This document shows, one piece after another, positions 27,383-36,300 of a stretch of 64,000 bases of DNA (its first letter is position 1; each line of letters begins with the position of its first letter). The notes beneath the pieces are model-generated. The model had not been told where the DNA came from. It ran no database searches and saw only the letters and a program-made list of their open reading frames with translations. The translations under genes were made by a program, and so were the position numbers. This stretch comes from a bacterium 1xD8-48 (GTDB lineage Bacteria > Bacillota > Clostridia > Lachnospirales > Lachnospiraceae), in contig QZDS01000019.1 of the NCBI GenBank assembly GCA_009917455.1, positions 1 to 64,000 of the forward strand. Direction: 5' to 3'.

Positions 27383-27780
27383 ACAATGAAAGGGTCAGAG
27401 GCAGAAGGGCATAAAGGGAAAAACGATGCGGCATGGAGGGCGTGTGAGATATATGAAGGACAAATTTTTACTGGAAAAAGCATACCTCGGATGGGGAATC
27501 CTCACTTTTGTGCTGAACCGGGAAAATCAGATTCGGTGCAGAGCGGGATGCCGAACTGCAAGATGATTGTGCTGGAAAGCCTGATGGACGAGAGCGCCTT
27601 TCCCTGGCAGGCGGACTGTGAAGAAGGAAACGGCAGAGACCATCAGCATATCGTAAGATATTTAGGAGCGTTGTATCAGGCGCTGCTGGACGTAAGCGAC
27701 TGGGTGGAGCGCGGAATTGCACCGGCGGAGAGCAGCGTCTATCGGCGAGTTTACACCCGGCGGTAAGATTACGGAAGAAG
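27383..27780 (+). pseudogene. Frameshifted, deleted hydrolase remnant
   Basis: Two frames carry protein-like fragments: one from ATG 27453 (MKDKFLLEKAYLGWG, ending at a TGA near 27562) and the next frame (NCKMIVLESLMDESAFPWQAD, then HQHIVRYLGALYQALLDVSDWVERGI). The second resembles the C-terminal region of large hydrolases in Lachnospiraceae where a longer segment separates WQAD and the HIV-YLG block, so an internal deletion is likely. I cannot name the family with confidence. It is one of several remnants around the GH4 gene. Confidence 0.45.
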
Positions 27781-27804
27781 CCGGAAAGGTGATAAAAATA
27801 GAAA

Positions 27805-27855
27805 ACATCCACCTTCACAACCAGGAACTCATTTCCCGGTTGTGAAGGTGGATGT
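27805..27855. repeat. Perfect 18-bp inverted repeat
   Basis: ACATCCACCTTCACAACC (27805-27822) is repeated in reverse complement at 27838-27855 around a 15-bp loop. No U-tract follows. It may be a terminator-like structure or the footprint of a small inverted duplication. Confidence 0.7.
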
Positions 27856-27936
27856 AAACCGGAAGCCAGGGGATGAACTCACGAGGATTTATAATCAGGC
27901 GCGGGAGGGTGATTGTGGAGTAGGAAAGAAAATGAG

Positions 27937-28049
27937 AATTTGTTGCATAGAAAATTCATCGGGATATAAAATGAAAAATGATCGGATTGAAAATCGTAAA
28001 TTAATCGGGTTGCAATTGAAAAATCCGTCGGGCTAGTATATAATAAAGG
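27937..28049 (+). repeat. 23-bp imperfect tandem repeats over the DUF4143 ATPase promoter
   Basis: Four units of exactly 23 bp start at 27958, 27981, 28004 and 28027, each opening with (A/G)TCGG followed by an A/T-rich tract containing GAAAAAT or similar. A weaker 21-bp unit precedes them at 27937. The -35 box lies in unit 3 and the -10 box in unit 4, so the array overlaps the promoter. Confidence 0.75.
28016..28044 (+). promoter_or_regulatory. Promoter of the DUF4143 ATPase
   Basis: TTGAAA (28016-28021), 17 bp, TATAAT (28039-28044), embedded in the 23-bp repeats. The leader is about 55 nt. Confidence 0.75.
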
Positions 28050-28106
28050 CAGAAACGGGAAAAATATAGGATGTATATTTTCATACCGTTTCTGCCGGAG
28101 GGAAAA

Positions 28107-29384
28107 ATGGACAGGAAAAATTATATACCGCGGATTATTGACAGTAAGGTCGATGAATATTTGAAAACTTTTGGCGCAGTCTGCATAGAAGGCCCGAAAT
28201 GGTGCGGCAAAACATGGACTTCATCTTATCATTGCAACAGTGAAATTTTAATCGGCAATCCCGCAGGAAATTTCCAGAATCGAAAACTGGCGGAGCTTTC
28301 ACCGGATTTGGTTCTGGAAGGGGAAGTTCCTCGCCTGATTGACGAATGGCAGGAGGTTCCGCCGATCTGGGATGCTGTCCGGTACATGGTAGACCAGCGA
28401 GCGGAAAAGGGGCAGTTTATTTTAACCGGTTCTGCAACGCCAAATCATAAGGGGATACTGCATAGCGGAGCCGGACGGATAGGCAGACTGCGTATGCGTC
28501 CGATGTCTTTATGGGAATCAGGAGATTCATCGGGCGAAGTATCTTTGGAGAAGCTTTGTAACGGTGGGGTTGCACCGGTCATGACAGGCGAGGTCGATTT
28601 GAGAAAACTGATAGAATATATTATACGGGGTGGCTGGCCTGGAAGTATTAAGCTTCCTTTGGAACAGGCGGCGCTATTGCCATCCGCATATTTAAATGCA
28701 ATTGTGGACGATGATGTATACAGGATTGACGGAATAAAACGCAATGCGGCAAAAATCCGATTGCTGCTACGCTCGCTGGCAAGAAATGAAAGCACGACCG
28801 CGACAAATAAAACCTTAAAAAATGACATCAAAGAGGTTGATAACGAGGATATTGACGTCGAAACCGTAAAAGAATATCTGGATATTTTTGAAAGGCTGTT
28901 CATTACGGATAATCAGCCGCCTTTCGGGGCGGGGGTGCGTTCCTCCGTTCGTGTAAAGCAGGCGGCCAAGCGGCATTTTTCCGACCCTTCGTTAGCCTGT
29001 GCGCTTTTGAGGGCAACGCCGGAGAGCCTGCTTGGCGATTTGGAAACCCTTGGATTTTTATTTGAGGCGCTCTGCGAGAGGGATTTAAAAATCTATGCGG
29101 AATCCTTTGGCGGCGCGCTCTATCATTATCAGGATTATAAGGGGCGGGAGATAGACGCAGTTGTCGAGCTGCCTGACGGAAGCTGGTGCGCCTTTGAAAT
29201 AAAACTGGGCGCGAATCAGATTGAAGCGGCAGCAAATAACCTGCTTGATATAAAAGAGGCTTTTGAGAAAGATGCCAAAGGGAAACCTCCCGCTGTCTTA
29301 TGTGTGCTTTGCGGGATGGCAAACGCGGCTTACTTAAGGACAGACGGCGTGTATGTTGTGCCGGTTACGGCGCTGAAAAATTAG
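28107..29384 (+). CDS. AAA ATPase with DUF4143 (PD-D/ExK nuclease-like) domain
   Basis: About 425 residues. Walker A GPKWCGKT is at residues 29-36, Walker B-like LIDEWQEVP near 83-91 and the sensor motif FILTGSATP near 112-120, followed by the winged-helix middle part. The C-terminal DUF4143 carries a nuclease-like core (LYHYQDYKGREIDAVVEL and AFEIKLGANQIE, a D...ExK pattern). Function of these widespread ATPases is unknown; links to toxin-antitoxin or defence have been suggested. I chose ATG 28107, preceded by GGAGGG, in place of the upstream in-frame ATG at 28071. The gene ends where a truncated hicB remnant begins. Confidence 0.85.
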   Translation: MDRKNYIPRIIDSKVDEYLKTFGAVCIEGPKWCGKTWTSSYHCNSEILIGNPAGNFQNRKLAELSPDLVLEGEVPRLIDEWQEVPPIWDAVRYMVDQRAEKGQFILTGSATPNHKGILHSGAGRIGRLRMRPMSLWESGDSSGEVSLEKLCNGGVAPVMTGEVDLRKLIEYIIRGGWPGSIKLPLEQAALLPSAYLNAIVDDDVYRIDGIKRNAAKIRLLLRSLARNESTTATNKTLKNDIKEVDNEDIDVETVKEYLDIFERLFITDNQPPFGAGVRSSVRVKQAAKRHFSDPSLACALLRATPESLLGDLETLGFLFEALCERDLKIYAESFGGALYHYQDYKGREIDAVVELPDGSWCAFEIKLGANQIEAAANNLLDIKEAFEKDAKGKPPAVLCVLCGMANAAYLRTDGVYVVPVTALKN

Positions 29385-29589
29385 AAACTCTGTATTCTAA
29401 AGCGTTACAGGCTACAAAATTGATAAACTCGCCTTCTGACAGAGAAATCCGGGATTCACAGGAAGGGGCGGGGATTTTCCGGCCTTTCTTTTCATTACTG
29501 TAAAGAACAAGGGCAAGAACATCTTCTGCCATTGAAAGAGAATCAACCATATCATCACCACAGGTATAGCAGCCTTCCAAATCGGGAAA
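29384..29589 (-). pseudogene. hicB: hicB antitoxin remnant, truncated at both ends
   Basis: On the minus strand the frame after TGA at 29592 reads FPDLEGCYTCGDDMVDSLSM, then AEDVLALVLYSNEKKG and ISLSEGEFINFVACNALEYR, the central HicB partial RNase-H fold. The usual N-terminal strand (about 20 residues) is deleted. The C-terminal ribbon-helix-helix or HTH is replaced by a few unrelated residues at the junction with the ATPase stop codon. It cannot encode a working antitoxin. Confidence 0.75.
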
Positions 29590-29771
29590 TCATTGGATTC
29601 CTGTGTCGTCTAAAATACTTTTCAATGTCCCCGATTTACTTCATCTTTGTATCTGGGAACAGAAAATTGTCTATCGGTGAGCGAACTGAACCAGATATCG
29701 TGTCGTTTTCCGTGTCGAATCAGACAACAGTTATTTTTCTTAAGTATTTTTAACTATTCCGAGATTTTCAT
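29590..29771 (-). pseudogene. hicA: hicA toxin remnant
   Basis: From ATG 29771 the minus strand reads MKISE, an in-frame TAG at codon 6, then LKILKKNNCCLIRHGKRHD, IWFSSLTDRQFSVPRYKDEV. A one-base deletion near 29625 shifts the frame before TLKSILDDTGIQ and the TGA at 29590. The HicA double-stranded-RNA-binding-like fold and the catalytic His in IRHGK...HDIW are recognisable. The stop and frameshift inactivate it, which fits loss of the antitoxin next to it. Confidence 0.78.
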
Positions 29772-29788
29772 AGTTTTCTTTTCATAGC

Positions 29789-30061
29789 ACCTTTCCTCTG
29801 ATTGCACCGGCTACTACAATTAACGTTATGCTTTCGCTGATAGGAAATCTGCAAATTTACAATCAGGTATATACTCTTACAGGAGGAGGACCGGCGCATA
29901 AGACAGAATCTATTGCGGTAACATTATACCGTCTTGGCTTCAGCAGCGAGGGAGCGCAGTGGGGATATGGAGCGGCAATAGCCGTTGCAATGTTTGTGAT
30001 TATTTTGATTATAACAGTTATCACTACCACAATGCTCAGAAAAAGGGAGGTGGAGGCATGA
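29789..30061 (+). pseudogene. C-terminal fragment of a MalF-type ABC permease
   Basis: The frame FPLIAPATTINVMLSLIGNL followed by QIYNQVYTLTGGGPAHKTES is the end of a CUT1 permease: the segment after the EAA loop and the last two membrane helices, ending MLRKREVEA. The N-terminal two thirds are missing; the sequence breaks at about 29786, next to the decayed hicA. Its TGA overlaps the ATG of the next permease (ATGA), so this was a normal operon before the deletion. Confidence 0.8.
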
Positions 30062-30900
30062 AAAACGGCGGGAAAAGAATTTTTATGCTGTTGAAACAGT
30101 TTGCAGGCATTTTGGCGGCAGCAGTCTGTCTTGTGATTCATCTTTATCCGGTTTTTATTATTTTTTCGTCGGCGCTTAAGTCAAAATCGGAACTGGCGTT
30201 TAATCCTTCGGGAATACCGGAAAAAATAACGTTCGAACATTTTTCCAAAGCTTTTGATAAAATGAATTATCTTCAATCCACAGCCAATACGATAATCATT
30301 GTGACTGCAGTAGTGTGCTTTATTTTAATTGCGGCATCAATGGCAGCCTACGCAATCAGCCGCAAAGGTGGAAAATATAACTGGATATATTTTCTGTTTC
30401 TGGCCGGTCTTATGATGCCGTTTCAACTGCGTATGATTCCCTTATATAAAATGATGGCGGATTTTAAACTGGTAAATAAGCTGATTGGCACGATTCTGGT
30501 ATATTGCGGTTCACAGGCTCCCATGGCGGTTTTCCTGTTAAGCGGTTTTGTAAAGACGGTGCCCCGAGAACTGGAGGAAGCGGCTCAGATTGACGGCGCA
30601 GGAATTTATTATACATTTTTTGCCATTGTATTTCCGCTTTTAAAAAGTCCTCTGGTTACGGTGGGGATATTGTGTACCTTTGCCATATGGAACGATTTTC
30701 TGATGCCCATGCTTTTTTTACAGGCAAGAGAAAAGCTCACAATTACGGTGACACTGGCGAATTTTCAGGGGCTTTATGCAAACGACTGGTCAATGATATT
30801 TGCCGGGGTATGTCTGATAGTTTTTCCCATGCTGATTATCTATCTGATTGCGCAGAAGTATATAATCAACGGAATTACAGCGGGAGCCGTAAAAGGATAA
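30058..30900 (+). CDS. ABC sugar transporter permease (MalG type), orphaned
   Basis: An intact 280-residue permease: N-terminal helix (FAGILAAAVCLVIHLYPVFIIFSSAL), EAA loop (ELEEAAQIDGAGIYYTFFAIVFPL) and C-terminal INGITAGAVKG. ATG 30058 follows GGAGG and overlaps the stop of the truncated partner; the in-frame ATG at 29959 lies within that partner. With no binding protein and only a stub of the other permease, it is unlikely to make a working importer, and no promoter is visible. It is probably on its way to becoming a pseudogene. Confidence 0.82.
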   Translation: MKNGGKRIFMLLKQFAGILAAAVCLVIHLYPVFIIFSSALKSKSELAFNPSGIPEKITFEHFSKAFDKMNYLQSTANTIIIVTAVVCFILIAASMAAYAISRKGGKYNWIYFLFLAGLMMPFQLRMIPLYKMMADFKLVNKLIGTILVYCGSQAPMAVFLLSGFVKTVPRELEEAAQIDGAGIYYTFFAIVFPLLKSPLVTVGILCTFAIWNDFLMPMLFLQAREKLTITVTLANFQGLYANDWSMIFAGVCLIVFPMLIIYLIAQKYIINGITAGAVKG

Positions 30901-30941
30901 AATTTATCCTTATTTCAACAAACAATAGATAAGCAGCCCCC

Positions 30942-32255
30942 TCACTTGCCGCCCCGCAGTATGACATTGACGGCAAATATACCATCCCCGTAATGGAACC
31001 GGATGTATCCGCCGTTTTTTTCCGCGGTATGGCGAACTGCCTGTAAGCCCACGCCCTCTCCGGGACGCTTGGAGGAGAGGAATATGCCGTCTTTTTCCCT
31101 GACCTTTCCGTCGTAGGCATTTTCCGTCGAAAGCAGTATCATATGGCCGGAATGCGAATGTGCCTGTACGGTGGTCTGCCGCCTTTTAGGGTCGGTTCTT
31201 AAACCGGCCTCCATTGCATTTTCAAGGAGGTTGGAAAGAACGGAGCACAGGTCGGTTTCCGGTACGGGAAGGAGCGCAGGCAGGTCAAGCTTAAAGGTGA
31301 GAGGGATATCATATTCCCTGTACAGTCCCGCAAAATAACCCGCCACACTGTCCACTGCCGTATTTTGGCACAGGCAAAGCTCCATATCCGGGATACTGCC
31401 CTGCACTTCCTCAAGATATTCTGTCAGGCTTTCCCATTTCTCCTGGGCGGCGAAGCTTTGCAGGATGTGGAGATGGTGGCGCATGTCGTGCCGTGCATGT
31501 CGTGTCTGCTCGATAGAGGTGCGGAGGTTGTCATACCGTGCCTGCTGCATGGAGAGGAGCTGATTCTCCCGCCGGAGGCGGTCATTGCGGTTTAAGCTGG
31601 ATGCCATGAGGTAAAAGAGCGTATAGAGCAAAAGGAGAAGTATCAGAAACACAAGGCTTAGCAGGATATAAATCGACCGGAGACGTCCCAGCTTCAGGAG
31701 GTTCGGATTTATCGGGATTATGGAAATGTTCAGACTGACGAACAGTAGGGGCAGAATCCAGAACACATACCAGGTCTGCGCGAAGGCTTCCACGTCCAGA
31801 AGTTTTCTCGCAGCATGGGTGGCCGGGTACCAAACGGCAAGGACGGATGCGCAGCAGAGCGCAAACCAGAACAGAGCGCCCTGCAGTGAAAGCACAGACA
31901 CAGGTTCCTCCGGACTCAGAATGTCGTTTACCGCAATGGCAGTGCCGCTCATGCAGGAAAATACGCCGCAGACGGCAAGGAAAACACTGACGGACTTCCA
32001 CCGGGAAATACTGAGCGTATGGATATAGAAAGCGCCCATAATAGCGGCGGCAGGGAATAGCAGCCAGACTGTTCTGATATGGAAAAAGCAGCTTACAGCC
32101 CCGCCGGCCAGGCTGAGAAAGAGCGCCAGCGGAACCGTTGCCGCCGCAAGTTTTGCCGGGGACATCCGCAGGCGCCCTTTCATGGGCAGATAGGCAAGGA
32201 GCATACCCGGAAGCAGAACCATAAGCTCCAGCGCAGAGCATAAGAATCCTGTCAT
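30942..32255 (-). CDS. GHKL-type sensor histidine kinase
   Basis: A 437-residue membrane kinase. Six to seven hydrophobic segments occupy about residues 1-225, with no large extracellular domain, as in AgrC/quorum-type kinases. A coiled segment precedes the phospho-acceptor His in ARHDMRHHLHIL, and the GHKL ATPase follows (VLSNLLENAMEAG as N box, GEGVGLQAVRHTAEKNGG as G box). The start codon overlaps the stop of the upstream LytTR gene by 4 bp, so the pair is translationally coupled. The signal is probably a peptide or a membrane cue (inference from the family). Confidence 0.87.
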   Translation of the reverse strand: MTGFLCSALELMVLLPGMLLAYLPMKGRLRMSPAKLAAATVPLALFLSLAGGAVSCFFHIRTVWLLFPAAAIMGAFYIHTLSISRWKSVSVFLAVCGVFSCMSGTAIAVNDILSPEEPVSVLSLQGALFWFALCCASVLAVWYPATHAARKLLDVEAFAQTWYVFWILPLLFVSLNISIIPINPNLLKLGRLRSIYILLSLVFLILLLLLYTLFYLMASSLNRNDRLRRENQLLSMQQARYDNLRTSIEQTRHARHDMRHHLHILQSFAAQEKWESLTEYLEEVQGSIPDMELCLCQNTAVDSVAGYFAGLYREYDIPLTFKLDLPALLPVPETDLCSVLSNLLENAMEAGLRTDPKRRQTTVQAHSHSGHMILLSTENAYDGKVREKDGIFLSSKRPGEGVGLQAVRHTAEKNGGYIRFHYGDGIFAVNVILRGGK

Positions 32256-32971
32256 TTTACAGTTCTCCTTTCAAAAATGAAATCGCCGAAAGCCATCCTT
32301 GCAGTTTTGGCAAGGTCGCGGCTGACGGGAACCCTCATCTTGTTTTTCAGGATAAAATCCGTGCCGTCAAAATCTTCGGCATGCTCCATGTTGATAATGA
32401 CGCCACGGCTGCATCGAAAGAAGCGCCCGTCGGTAAGGTATCCGCTGAAATCACGGAAGGTCTGGCGGGTCACGATTTCCGGCCCGCATGTCCTGTAAAT
32501 GTGTATCTGGTGTTTGTGATGCTCCGCATAAAGAATTTCCCGGAAGTGCAGGCGGACGGAACCGCCGGCGGCGTTCACCTCAATATATCTGTCGTCAGTG
32601 GGGAGCCGTTTTGCGATTTCGTCAAACAAAGCATCCAGGTCTTCTCTGGTGCAGGGTTTTACCAGATAGTGAAATGCCCGGACGCGGAAGGCGTCAAGGG
32701 CATGGTCGGTAGAGGTAGTGGTGAACACCAGCAGGCAGTCCGCATCAAAACGGCGCAGCGCCTGTGCCGTATTCACTCCGTTCTCGTTTCCCATATAAAT
32801 ATCAAGAAACACAAGGTCAAAACGTTCTTTAACGGCAGCGGCAAGGAAATCCGCGCCGGAACCAAAACTAAAAATTGCGGCGTCAAGGGAAATACGGGCA
32901 AGCTGGACATGAATCCCATCCGCTAAGTTTTCCCGTTCTGACGCAATATCATCCACAATGGCAATCCGCAT
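32252..32971 (-). CDS. LytTR family response regulator
   Basis: A 239-residue regulator. The receiver domain has acidic Asp7 and Asp8, phospho-acceptor Asp57 (LVFLDIYMGNENG) and the conserved Lys in HYLVKPCTRED. The LytTR DNA-binding domain follows (about 135-235; YAEHHKHQIHIY, FFRCSRGVIINMEHAEDF). It pairs with the overlapping GHKL kinase. It is divergent from the giant surface protein gene, which makes that gene a likely target. GGAGG precedes the ATG. Confidence 0.9.
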   Translation of the reverse strand: MRIAIVDDIASERENLADGIHVQLARISLDAAIFSFGSGADFLAAAVKERFDLVFLDIYMGNENGVNTAQALRRFDADCLLVFTTTSTDHALDAFRVRAFHYLVKPCTREDLDALFDEIAKRLPTDDRYIEVNAAGGSVRLHFREILYAEHHKHQIHIYRTCGPEIVTRQTFRDFSGYLTDGRFFRCSRGVIINMEHAEDFDGTDFILKNKMRVPVSRDLAKTARMAFGDFIFERRTVK

Positions 32972-33328
32972 GGAAAAGCCTCCTTTTTTGCGGTTATTTC
33001 ATCATAGCATAAAACGGCGGGAAAAGCGAGAATCATAAAAAATGGTTTTGTCAGGCCGACTGCATCTTTTACTTCCATATAGCATTATCTCTGTCCGTTC
33101 ATTTTCTGCCGCCTGTCTTTGCAATAAACTTCATATTAAATTTTAACTCTCTTTAAAAGAATATTTCATACAGTTTGGGACGGATTTTTACATTTCGTGC
33201 CGCGTTTATGGAAAAAAGCGGGCAGATTTATATACTGAAAACAGATATCTGTATGTAAGGGAAGGCCGGAATTTATTCCGGTATTCATAAAAAAGAGGTT
33301 GCGCGGAATGTCAGGAGGATATTTTACT
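32972..33328. other. Divergent control region between LytTR operon and surface protein gene
   Basis: About 330 bp, AT-rich. It holds the LytTR extended -10 element, a 12-bp palindrome ACAGATATCTGT (33241-33252), a possible -10 TATACT near 33232 and a small hairpin CCGGAA/TTCCGG (33266-33281) in the leader of the surface protein gene. No open reading frame is convincing. Confidence 0.4.
33001..33009 (-). promoter_or_regulatory. Extended -10 promoter element of the LytTR operon
   Basis: On the minus strand TGC-TATGAT forms an extended -10 element about 30 bp upstream of the start codon. No convincing -35 box is present, which is common for TGn promoters. Confidence 0.5.
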
Positions 33329-36300
33329 ATGAAAAAAACAGGGAAACGTCTGTTTGCACTGGCGTTAGCTGCCGTCTTATCGGTAACCATGCCCGGTGCG
33401 GTTTCCTATGTCCGGGCGGAAAATGAGAAAGAGGCATCGGATAATGAAACCGCGGCAGACAAATCAGAAGCTTCAGAAGAAAGCAAGGGAGAGGAAAACT
33501 GCAGACAGGTTACAGGAATATGCGTTCATCACACGGAACATACGTCGGACTGCGGCTACAGGGAGGCGCAGTCCTGTACCCATGAGTGCGGACCGGACTG
33601 TTTCAGGATAATGGTAAACTGTGTCCATACCCACGGGCCGGATTGTTATATGGAAATAACGCAGACAGACGGGAGTGGTGCGGAAAACGGGGAAGACGCT
33701 TCCGGCGGCGGGGATACACCCGGAGAGGAGAATACATCCGGCGAAGAAGACGGCTCTGGTGAAAACAACGCCTGCGGCGGCGGGGAAAGACGCATTGTTG
33801 AAAACTGCAGCCATGTCTGTACAAAGGAGAGCGGATGCATCTGGCAGGAGGCGGAATGCAGCCATGTGCACGGCGAAAACTGCGGTTACGCGGAAGCGAC
33901 GGAATGCGCTTACATATGCGAAATCTGTGTGGAAGAGGAAGACGCGGACAAAGAAACGGAGAATCCTGACGGGGATTTAAACGAAAATCCTGAGGAAAAT
34001 CCCGATGAAGAAAATGCGGACGGAGAAGAAGATTTTACGGTTAAAGAGACAGGCAGTTTCAATAAGCTTATGACAAAGAGCAGCGAACAGACGGAAAACA
34101 GCGTTGCCGGCGTGACTGCGGACGGAGTGACGGAATATTATGAAAGTATTGTCGACGCATGGAATGCGGCGCAGGGAAAAACGGCTGAAATCCGGATATT
34201 GAAGGATGTGGATTTGGAAAGAAAGGAACTGGAAATTAATGATGCCGCCAGCAATATCACGCTGGAAATGGAAGATGGCGTTACCCTGTCAGGTAAGTGC
34301 GGCGGCAAGCGAAGCTTTATGAATGTATTAGCCGGAAGCCTTACCATGAAAAGCGGAAGGATTTTAAATACCAATAATCTGCAGGGGCACGGTGTGGACG
34401 TAAAAACGGGAGGGAGGTTTATATTAGAGAACGGCACGATTGAGATGACAGGGACTGACAGAGGGAACGTGGGGATAAAAGTAGAGGACGGTACCGTTAT
34501 CATCAGAGGCGGAAAGGTCAGTGCGTATAGCTATGCTTTAAGTCCCAGAAGAAGTAAGGTTACCATTACAGGAGGAGAGTTTACCACTTCAGATGAAATT
34601 GGAAGGGCTATATTAACGGGCAGCACTGATATACTCATTGAGGGGGGATATTTTAAGTCTGTTTATGCGGTGGATGCAGGCTCCGGTAACATAGAAATCA
34701 GAGGGGGCATATTTGAAGGCTCTTCCGGTGCTTTATTTGCGCAGTGGAGCGGCGGTAATTACAGAATTTCAGGCGGTACTTTTTACGGGAAAAGCTACAC
34801 TTTAAAGAATGATGTTTCTAATGGCCAGGTTAAGGCGTGGCTGGAAGAGGGCTGCGCTTATTATGATGTGGACAGCAACAGTATTCTGAACCCCGGGACT
34901 TCCTGGTATCTGAAAGGGAATGTCAGGGTGGATATATGCACCCACAGCTTTAGCGACTGGGAGCCGGACCAGACAGGCTCCCATGTCAGAACCTGTAAAG
35001 GCTGCGGATTGGAGGAAAAGGAAGATTGCAGTTATGAATATACAGATATTACAGGCGGAAGCACTTCCGGCAAAGAAGGACAGCACAGCGCCGTCTGTAC
35101 TGTCTGCGGCTATCAAAAGGGAGGCGAGCCGCACACCTTTTCCGAATGGGCGCTAAGCGGAGGCAGTACTTATGTCCGTTCCTGTACGGCATGTAAACGT
35201 GAGCACAGGGCGGAGATTACCCGGCCTTTTGCCGGAGCGGAGGCGGCATACGGAGAAACCGGACAGCAGTTTTCCGTTCAGGTGACAGGCGCGGAGGCTT
35301 TCTTTGCATGGAAAAGGCAGGGGGAGGATACCGTACTTTCCACAGAGAGCAGCTTTACGCTTTCGGATAAACCGCCGGTGGGAAATTATGTCTATGAGTG
35401 CGCCGTCACCCTGGAGGGGGACAGCGCGCCTGTGGATACGTTTTCCTTTTCCCTTAAGGTCAACCCGGCGGGGCTTGAAGGAGGAGCCGTGACGGTGGAG
35501 GAAGGGGACGGTATTTTTTATGACGGAAAGGAAAAAGAGCCTGACGTAACCGTGACAGTAAACGGGAAAACGCTGGTACGGGGAACGGACTACACGGTTT
35601 CCTACTCCGGCAACGTGAGCGTGGGAGAGGGAACCGCTGTGATTACCGGTATCAACAACTATGCGGGAACTCTGTCCCGGACCTTTTCTGTCCGTTACTT
35701 TGAAACAGACGAGGCGGCCACAGCCCCAAAGGAGTGGTGCAACAGCGCGAAAATCACTGCGCCCTCCGGCTTTACCCTCAGCGCTTCTTTAGACGGGACG
35801 TTCGGGGCGGAAATCTTTTATGAAAAGGAAACAGGCCCGGACGGGGCGGACGTCACTTACTATTTGAAACAGGATACGACCGGTTATATCACGGGGGCGA
35901 AGACGGTCAGGGTAAAGGTGGATATTACGTTGCCGGCTGTGGACGGAACCGGCAACGGGATTAAGATTACCGACAGGGACGTCTGGTGGCAGAAGCTGCT
36001 GACGGCGGTTTCTTTCGGGTACTATAAGCCCCAGCAGGTTACCGTTCATGCGGAGGATGCGCTGTCGGGTATTGATAAGGTTTATTATTACATTGACCGA
36101 AAGCCGGGGGAGAAGCCTCTTTCAGCGGATGAACTGCGCGGGCTTTCCGCCGGTGTTTGGACGGCCTCCGATATGACGTCTTTTCCTCTGAACGAGGAAG
36201 GGCGCTATGTGATTTATGCTTATGCGCAGGACAAAGCGGGGAACCGGAGCGCTTATATCTGCTCGGACGGTATTGTGATTGACAGCACCGCGCCCGTGCT

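Noticed and set aside
27842-28036. 64-codon frame starting in the 18-bp inverted repeat
   Set aside because: It runs into the 23-bp tandem repeats and promoter, so it is most likely chance.
33170-33178. ACAGTTTGG as a LytTR binding site
   Set aside because: It fits the loose LytTR consensus, but such a match is expected by chance in 330 bp and no second copy at the right spacing is present.
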